A stretch of DNA of 22,995 nt from positions 1 to 22,995 of the forward strand of contig CAZYKR010000033.1 in the NCBI GenBank assembly GCA_964648005.1. Reading direction: 5' to 3'. The DNA is from JAGQTE01 sp964648005 (GTDB lineage Bacteria; Actinomycetota; Acidimicrobiia; Acidimicrobiales; Acidimicrobilacustridaceae). Numbering within the stretch: position 1 is the stretch's first letter; every line of letters begins with the position of its first letter. Position numbers and translations under genes: made by a program. The notes beneath the pieces were generated by a model. It was not told the DNA's origin and made no database searches. It saw only the letters and a list, made by a program, of their open reading frames with translations. Below, piece by piece: positions 15,439-22,995 of the stretch.

Positions 15439-17076
15439 ATGTTCAAGAGCGACGAGCAAGGCGAGCGCTACGAGTGCGACCACTGCGGCGCCCGGCTTCC
15501 TGCACCGACCTCCGAGGGGACCCGCACGTGCTCGTACTGCGGGTCGGTGTACACGACCAAGCAGGACGCCCAGGCGCCGGGCGGCTACACGTTCGTGGTG
15601 CAGTCGCCCCCGACGATCGACATCTCGCAGTTCTACAACTCCGACGCCATCGTCTCGGCGACGAAGTCGACCGCCAAGTGGGGGTGCTTCTCGAGCGTGC
15701 TGATCACGGTGCTCGTCCTCGCCGCCGTCGCCGTGCCGTTGTACTTCGGGTTCAAGGACTCCGGGTTCCTGTCGGGCCTCGGCATCGAGTCGGGCCAGCC
15801 CTACAACGTGTCCTCCAACTCCGGCATCCTCCTGCCCGGCGAGCCGTCGTCGCTGCAGGTCGCCGTGCGGGCACAACGCTACGAGGGCACGACGAAGGCC
15901 TACCTGTTCGGCCTCGGCGGCTCACCCATGGCCGAGCAGTGGAAGTCGAACGCGCTGCCCGATGACGTCTACACCGTCCCGATGGCTGCCGACGCCGAGA
16001 ACGTCTACGCCGTCGAGAACAAGCGCCTCATCGCTATCCGCCGCAGCGACGGCGCCGAGGTGTGGCAGGCGACGATCTCGGACACGGTCACCTCGTGCGA
16101 CGACTGCATCATGCCGTTCGGCACCACCGTGGTGGTGCGCGCTGGTGACGGCGTGCTGCAGGGCTTCACCAAGACGGACGGCAAGCAGGCGTGGCGCAAG
16201 GAGCTCGAGTCGGTGTCGACCGAGGCCGCCGCCGTGGCCGACGGCATCGTGATCGGCACCGGGTCGAGCAGCGACGGCAGCCTGGTCATCCTCAACCCGG
16301 CCGACGGCACCGACAAGGCCGTCCTCGACGCCTACTGCTCCGACGGGCGCTCGACGTCGCGCGCCAGCAGCAACGACAAGATCCAGCTGGCGCCCGACGA
16401 CACCACGTTCGTCGTCGGATTCGGCACCATCCCGAGCTGCCTGCAGCGATGGGACGCCGCCACCGGCGGGCTCATCTGGACGCAGACCCTGCCGTCGGGC
16501 ACGTCGTTCGGCACGTTCAACGACTCGCCGGCGATCTGGGGCCCGTCGTTGATCGCCATCCCGTCGGGCAGCGACCTGATGATCGTCGACCGCAACACCG
16601 GTGCCCAGGTCCAGCTCCTCAAGGGCGACCAGGAGCAGCTCACCCCCATCGGGTTCACCGGCGAGAGCCTTGTGGCCATCGTCGAGGACCAGCGCGGCAC
16701 CCGGGACTTCTCGGTGCGCGGCATCTCCACGGTGAGCTGGCAGACCTCGTGGGAGCAGGCGCTCGACGGCACGCCCACCACCAACATGTCGTCGGCCACC
16801 GTGACGAGCAGCGAGACCGCCGTCGCCGTGGAGCTCGTCGGGACGAACGTGCGGCTCATCAGCTTCGACGGCGAGCAGCAGGACCTGGTCGTGTCCAGCG
16901 TCGACACCACCACCGGTGCGGCGACGGGGGCCACGACCATCGATCTGACGTTCACGTCGACGATCGGCGAGTTCGAGGAGCTCGGCTGGCGGGGTGAGAC
17001 CGCCGTGCTCATCATCGACTCCCACGTCGTTGCCGTCGACACGGCGTCCGCCACGATCACCAGCACCTGGCCCTAG
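15439..17076 (+). CDS. Zinc-ribbon, single-pass membrane protein with PQQ-like beta-propeller
   Basis: 545 residues from ATG 15439 with a good Shine-Dalgarno. N-terminal cytoplasmic zinc ribbon: CDHC and CSYC (C13, C16, C31, C34). Residues 35-80 form a linker, then one membrane helix about 82-104 (WGCFSSVLITVLVLAAVAVPLYFGF). The remainder (about 140-545) is outside the membrane and shows repeated PQQ/WD-like blades: YAVENKRLIAIRRSDGAEVWQATI, GVLQGFTKTDGKQAWRKEL, GSLVILNPADGTDKAVL, CLQRWDAATGGLIWTQTLPSG, SDLMIVDRNTGAQVQLL, HVVAVDTASATITSTWP. The blades carry the [AF]xDxxTGxxxW-like core of propellers that often act as protein scaffolds; no PQQ-enzyme catalytic residues were seen. The arrangement suggests a link between a cytoplasmic partner and an extracellular propeller. 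Its TAG stop overlaps the Shine-Dalgarno of the next gene. Confidence 0.82.
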   Translation: MFKSDEQGERYECDHCGARLPAPTSEGTRTCSYCGSVYTTKQDAQAPGGYTFVVQSPPTIDISQFYNSDAIVSATKSTAKWGCFSSVLITVLVLAAVAVPLYFGFKDSGFLSGLGIESGQPYNVSSNSGILLPGEPSSLQVAVRAQRYEGTTKAYLFGLGGSPMAEQWKSNALPDDVYTVPMAADAENVYAVENKRLIAIRRSDGAEVWQATISDTVTSCDDCIMPFGTTVVVRAGDGVLQGFTKTDGKQAWRKELESVSTEAAAVADGIVIGTGSSSDGSLVILNPADGTDKAVLDAYCSDGRSTSRASSNDKIQLAPDDTTFVVGFGTIPSCLQRWDAATGGLIWTQTLPSGTSFGTFNDSPAIWGPSLIAIPSGSDLMIVDRNTGAQVQLLKGDQEQLTPIGFTGESLVAIVEDQRGTRDFSVRGISTVSWQTSWEQALDGTPTTNMSSATVTSSETAVAVELVGTNVRLISFDGEQQDLVVSSVDTTTGAATGATTIDLTFTSTIGEFEELGWRGETAVLIIDSHVVAVDTASATITSTWP

Positions 17077-17087
17077 GAGGTCATCGC

Positions 17088-18257
17088 ATGGATTGGCCGC
17101 TGCGCTTCGGCATCTTCATGGCGCCGTTCCACCCCGTCGGGCAGAACCCGACGCTGGCGTTGGAGCGCGACCTCGACCTCGTCGTGCACCTCGACAAGAT
17201 CGGCTTCCACGAGGCCTGGTTCGGCGAGCACCACTCGGCGGGCTACGAGATCATCGCGTCGCCCGAGCTGTTCATCGCCACCGCGGCGGAGCGCACCCGC
17301 CACATCCGGTTGGGGACGGGGGTCGTCTCGCTCCCCTACCACCATCCGTTCATGGTGGCCCAGCGCATCGTCCAGCTCGATCACCTCACCCGAGGGCGGG
17401 TCATGCTCGGCGTCGGCCCCGGCGCGCTGCCGTCAGACGCGTTCATGCTCGGGATCGATCCCGCCGTGCAGCGCGACCGGATGGAGGAGTCGCTCGAGGT
17501 GATCCTCGAGCTGCTGCGCACGGACGAGCCGGTGACCCGCGAGACCGAGTGGTTCACCCTGCGCGACGCACGACTGCACCTGCGCCCGTACACCCAGCCG
17601 CACCCCGAGGTGGCTGTCGCCGCCATGATCTCGCCGTCGGGCCCCCGTGCCGCCGGCAAGTACGGATGCTCGCTGCTGTCGATCGGTGCCACCCAGCGCG
17701 CCGGCATCGACCTGCTCGGCCAGAACTGGCAGGTCATGGAGGACCGGTGCGCCGAGTTCGGCACGGTGGCCGACCGCCGGGCGTGGCGGCTGGTGTCGCA
17801 GGTGCACATCGCCGAGACCAAGGAGCAGGCGTACCGCGACGTCGAGTACGGCCTGCACCAGTACATCGACTACTTCCGGCGCGTGGCGGCCCTGCCGATG
17901 GTGCCCGAGGGCAGCGATGAACACCCGGCCGAGCTGCTGAACCAGACCGGCGCCGGGGTGATCGGCACCCCCGACGACCTGATCGAGTTCATCGAGCACC
18001 TCGCCGAACAGAGCGGGGGCGGGTTCGGGACGTTCCTGGTGCAGGCGCACGAGTGGGCCGACCCGCGTGCCACCCACCGCAGCTACGAGTTGATCGCGCA
18101 GCACGTGATGCCCCACTTCGACGGCTCGGCGCAGCGCCCGACGGCGTCGCGCGACTGGGTCGCCGAGAACCGCCCGCAGTTCATGGGCGCCGCCGGCGGC
18201 GCCATCATGGCCGCCATCGCCAAGCACCACGAGGAGCAGGCGGCCAAGAACGGCTGA
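17088..18257 (+). CDS. LLM-class flavin-dependent oxidoreductase, limonene 1,2-monooxygenase-like
   Basis: 389 residues from ATG 17088, preceded by a strong Shine-Dalgarno AGGAGGT (17076-17082). It is a bacterial luciferase-like TIM-barrel protein: RFGIFMAPFHPVGQNPTLALERDLDLV (6-32), AWFGEHHSAGYEIIASPELF (44-63), RLGTGVVSLPYHHPF (74-88), LDHLTRGRVMLGVGPGALPSDAFMLG (97-122) and LVSQVHIAETKEQAYRDVEYGL. The pattern, including APFHP..NPT and EHHSAG, is what I recall for LimB (limonene 1,2-monooxygenase of Rhodococcus) and related alkanal-type monooxygenases. It should use reduced FMN or F420; the cofactor and substrate cannot be decided from sequence. Only 18 bp separate it from gcvP, but gcvP has its own -10 candidate. 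Confidence 0.92.
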   Translation: MDWPLRFGIFMAPFHPVGQNPTLALERDLDLVVHLDKIGFHEAWFGEHHSAGYEIIASPELFIATAAERTRHIRLGTGVVSLPYHHPFMVAQRIVQLDHLTRGRVMLGVGPGALPSDAFMLGIDPAVQRDRMEESLEVILELLRTDEPVTRETEWFTLRDARLHLRPYTQPHPEVAVAAMISPSGPRAAGKYGCSLLSIGATQRAGIDLLGQNWQVMEDRCAEFGTVADRRAWRLVSQVHIAETKEQAYRDVEYGLHQYIDYFRRVAALPMVPEGSDEHPAELLNQTGAGVIGTPDDLIEFIEHLAEQSGGGFGTFLVQAHEWADPRATHRSYELIAQHVMPHFDGSAQRPTASRDWVAENRPQFMGAAGGAIMAAIAKHHEEQAAKNG

Positions 18258-18259
18258 GG

Positions 18260-18265
18260 TAGGCT
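18260..18265 (+). promoter_or_regulatory. Putative -10 box for gcvP
   Basis: TAGGCT, within GGTAGGCTC, ending 10 nt before ATG 18276 and lacking a Shine-Dalgarno downstream. The same GGTAGGCTC occurs upstream of gcvT on the opposite strand. The 18-bp gap leaves no room for a glycine riboswitch. Confidence 0.5.
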
Positions 18266-18275
18266 CGACGCCCTT

Positions 18276-21126
<2,851 letters not shown>

Positions 21127-21143
<17 letters not shown>

Positions 21144-22191
21144 ACGGCGTCGCCACGATGCGCGCCGGCTCGATCGAGCCGCGCACATCGATGCCGAGCT
21201 CGGTGCCCGGGTCGAGGCCCGGCGGCAGGAAGGCCAAGGCGATGCCGTGGCCCAGCTCCGGCGAGAAGTTGCCCGACGTGATCACGCCGGCGGCAGCGCC
21301 GTCGAGCAGCACGGTCTGCTCGGCGCGCGGCGGTCGCCGGCCCGGCGTCGCCACGCCGTAGAGCAGCCGCGCCGGACCCGTCTCGCGCTCGGCCTCGAGG
21401 GCGGCGCGACCACGGAAGTCGCCCTTGTGCCATGCCACGACCCACCCGAGGCGGGCCTGCAGCGAGGTGATGCCCGGCCCGAGCTCGTGGCCGTGCAGCG
21501 GCAGGGCCGCCTCCAGGCGGAGGGTGTCGCGCGCACCGAGGCCCGCGGGTTCCACCCCGGTGTCGAGCACCGCTTGCCAGAACGTCGGCGCCTCGTCGGC
21601 CGGCACGGCGCACTCGACGCCGTCCTCGCCGGTGTAGCCGGTGCCCGCCACGACGATGTCGGTGCCGTGCCAGTCCACGGTGGCCACGGCGAAGCGCGCC
21701 ACCGATGCCGCCTCGGGGCTGACGGTGGCGAGGCGTTCCCGGGCGTCGGGGCCCTGCACAGCGATGACCGCCCGCTCGGCCGTGACGTCGGTGCCCACGC
21801 CGAGGGCGCCGGTGACCCGCGAGGTGTTCGAGGCGTTGGGCATCACGTCGAACACCTCGGGCGAGCGCCACCACACGATGATGTCGTCGAGCACCGAGGC
21901 GTCGTCGGGGTCGAGCAGGTGGGTGTACTGCGCCCGGCCCGGACCGACCTTGGTCAGATCGTTGGTGAGCGCTGCCTGCAGGGCGTCGAGGGCGTCGGGC
22001 CCGGTGACGCGCACCGTGCCGAGGTGGCTGACGTCGAAGGCCACCGCCCCATGCCGGCAGGCCTTGTGCTCGGCGATGGTGCCGCTCGGGTACTGCAAGG
22101 GCATGTCCCAGCCGCCGAAGGGCACCATCTTGGCGTCCAGCGCCCGGTGGGCGGCGTCGAGCGGCGAGGTGCGAAGCGGAGCGTCAGGCAT
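21127..22191 (-). CDS. gcvT: Aminomethyltransferase, T protein of the glycine cleavage system
   Basis: 354 residues from ATG 22191. It transfers the methylene group from aminomethyl-GcvH to tetrahydrofolate, releasing ammonia. Visible: KMVPFGGWDMPLQYPSGTIAEH (21-42), GAVAFDVSHLGTVRVTGPDALDAL (48-71), TNDLTKVGPGRAQYTHLLDPDDASVLDDIIVW (76-107), where D102/D103 lie at the folate-binding acidic site, GYTGEDGVECAVP and LGARDTLRLEAALPLHGHEL. The usual GG before the DD pair is AS here, a small deviation. It ends FIPKR, as the 'TPFIPKR' terminus of the family should. It lies tail-to-tail with gcvP, and its promoter box overlaps the stop codon of the upstream gene. Activity as true GcvT rather than a YgfZ-like paralogue is supported by the adjacent P protein. 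Confidence 0.95.
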
Positions 22192-22199
22192 GGCCGGGG

Positions 22200-22205
22200 A
22201 GCCTA
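22200..22205 (-). promoter_or_regulatory. Putative -10 box for gcvT
   Basis: TAGGCT on the minus strand, ending 8 nt before ATG 22191. Its first three bases are the TAG stop codon of the gene upstream (22203-22205). Confidence 0.5.
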
Positions 22206-22508
22206 CCGGTCCTCGACCGGCGCCCCGGACGGCTGGCGCGATCCACGCAGGACCAGGACCACGACGGCGACGAGCACGCCCAGGGTGAAGATCCAGATGG
22301 CCGAGTCGACGAGTCGGTCGCTGCGCGGCGGCGCGCACGCTCCGGTCGCCGCCGTACCGGCGGCGTCGGGGTTGACGACCGTGCCGTCCTCGACCGGACA
22401 CGGCGCCTGCGACTGCGCCGCGGCTGCCGACACCGTCAGGCTCGAGCTGAGGGTGAGGCTGAGGGCTGCGAGCACGAGGAGCAGGGCACGGCGCACGGCG
22501 GCCATCAT
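22203..22508 (-). CDS. Small secreted/membrane protein with signal peptide and C-terminal membrane helix
   Basis: 101 residues from ATG 22508, which overlaps the preceding stop (ATGA); a second ATG follows immediately at 22505. N-terminus MMAAVRRALLLVLAALSLTLSSSLTVSAAAAQSQA is a typical Sec signal peptide with cleavage near residue 31-35. The mature part is only about 35 residues (C37 and C58 could pair), then SAIWIFTLGVLVAVVVLVLRG (about 69-89) is a stop-transfer helix with a basic cytoplasmic tail. The protein would thus display a short extracellular loop from a type I membrane anchor. I recognise no family. Coupled to the 162-residue gene upstream; its stop overlaps the gcvT promoter box, so it may be a separate unit from gcvT or read through into it. 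Confidence 0.72.
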   Translation of the reverse strand: MMAAVRRALLLVLAALSLTLSSSLTVSAAAAQSQAPCPVEDGTVVNPDAAGTAATGACAPPRSDRLVDSAIWIFTLGVLVAVVVLVLRGSRQPSGAPVEDR

Positions 22509-22993
22509 GGCACCTGGGGCGCCATCGGCCCATGTGCGGCGAGGGTGTCGACCGCACCGGCGGCGATCTCGACGTCGGCACGGTCGGCGCCCCAGCCGGT
22601 GAGCAAGTCCATCGTGAGCGCTCGGGCATGGGCCACCGCCCGGTCCAGGCCGAGCACGCCCTGCAGCGCCGCCACCCACCGCAGCGCACGATCCGCACCC
22701 GGGGCCGGTTCGATGACCTCGAGCGCCGCCGCCTCGTCCAACAGCGCCGCCGGCACCTCCGTGAGCTGCTCGATGGCCGTCATCGCCAACGCGTACTCGT
22801 CGGCGTAGACGACGGCCGCCGACGACCAGAAGGCGCTCCACGCCTGGAGGTCGACCAGGACACGCGCGGCCGCATCGAGGTCCTCCCCTGCCAGGACCTC
22901 GTCCCAGTTGGCGGCGGCGGTGCGATACGAGGCCGCCAGCAGCACCATCGCCTCCCCCGCCAATGACCCGTACGTGATCACGGTCGGCGCCAT
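22505..22993 (-). CDS. Unrecognised alpha-helical protein (start at window edge)
   Basis: 162 residues if it starts at ATG 22993; only 2 bp of sequence lie beyond, so an upstream start cannot be excluded. Composition and periodicity suggest an all-helical, alanine-rich cytoplasmic protein: AGEAMVLLAASYRTAAANWDEVLAGEDLDAAARVLVDLQAWSAFWSSAAVVYADEYALAMTAIEQL, then a second helical block DRALRWVAALQGVLGLDRAVAHARALTMDLLTGWG. No signal peptide, membrane helix, or known motif was seen. The stop overlaps the start of the small secreted protein (ATGA), indicating cotranslation. Confidence 0.65.
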   Translation of the reverse strand: MAPTVITYGSLAGEAMVLLAASYRTAAANWDEVLAGEDLDAAARVLVDLQAWSAFWSSAAVVYADEYALAMTAIEQLTEVPAALLDEAAALEVIEPAPGADRALRWVAALQGVLGLDRAVAHARALTMDLLTGWGADRADVEIAAGAVDTLAAHGPMAPQVP

Positions 22994-22995
22994 GA

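Noticed and set aside
18258..18275. Glycine riboswitch upstream of gcvP
   Set aside because: Only 18 bp separate the preceding stop from gcvP; no riboswitch could fit unless it lay inside the oxidoreductase gene, where I saw none.

Overview
The window is a GC-rich actinobacterial chromosome segment (hand counts: about 71% GC at 18361-18660, about 64% at 13621-13920). The gene content suggests Acidimicrobiia or a nearby deep-branching actinobacterial lineage: a HelY-type helicase, a DUF4193-like acidic protein, an FAD-thymidylate-synthase-like double-domain protein, LLM oxidoreductases and acyl-CoA metabolism genes. No 16S rRNA or other phylogenetic marker is present, so this assignment is inference. 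I saw no tRNA, rRNA, CRISPR array, transposase or integrase gene.

Layout. 1-5974 (+): 5'-truncated helY, a small protein resembling the C-terminal domain of YegS/DagK lipid kinases, an M20 amidohydrolase and a ThyX-like double-domain protein; stops and starts overlap by 4 bp at two of the junctions. 6028-7835 (+): a tightly coupled four-gene unit (acidic zinc-knuckle protein, small actinobacterial protein, GNAT acetyltransferase, Nudix hydrolase). 7855-10430: an enoyl-CoA hydratase (-) and a HAD phosphatase (+) diverge from a 24-bp region with overlapping -10 boxes; the HAD gene runs tail-to-tail into an Arg/Asp/Gly-rich protein (-). 10472-13093: a predicted Tat lipoprotein of the carotenoid oxygenase (RPE65) family (+) converges on an acyl-CoA dehydrogenase (-). 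13187-15145: two small envelope proteins diverging from a 34-bp gap, a 28-bp sequence resembling a XerC/XerD dif site, and a secreted repeat protein (-). 15439-21143 (+): a zinc-ribbon/membrane/beta-propeller protein, a LimB-like flavin oxidoreductase and glycine decarboxylase gcvP. 21127-22993 (-): gcvT, converging on and overlapping gcvP, preceded by two small unrecognised proteins.

Regulation. Many starts lie 6-11 nt downstream of a TANNNT hexamer with no Shine-Dalgarno sequence (3150, 8616, 8641, 10430, 13093, 13552, 13587, 18276, 22191), as expected for leaderless transcription. A few genes instead carry a clear Shine-Dalgarno (6028, 15145, 15439, 17088). The pattern helped decide several starts.

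Most unusual items: the dif-like site at 13947-13974, the overlapping divergent -10 boxes at 8623-8632, the double ThyX-like protein lacking the usual RHR motif in its first half, the lipid-kinase-like protein without a recognisable catalytic domain, and the convergent overlapping gcvP/gcvT pair sharing the same -10 sequence.
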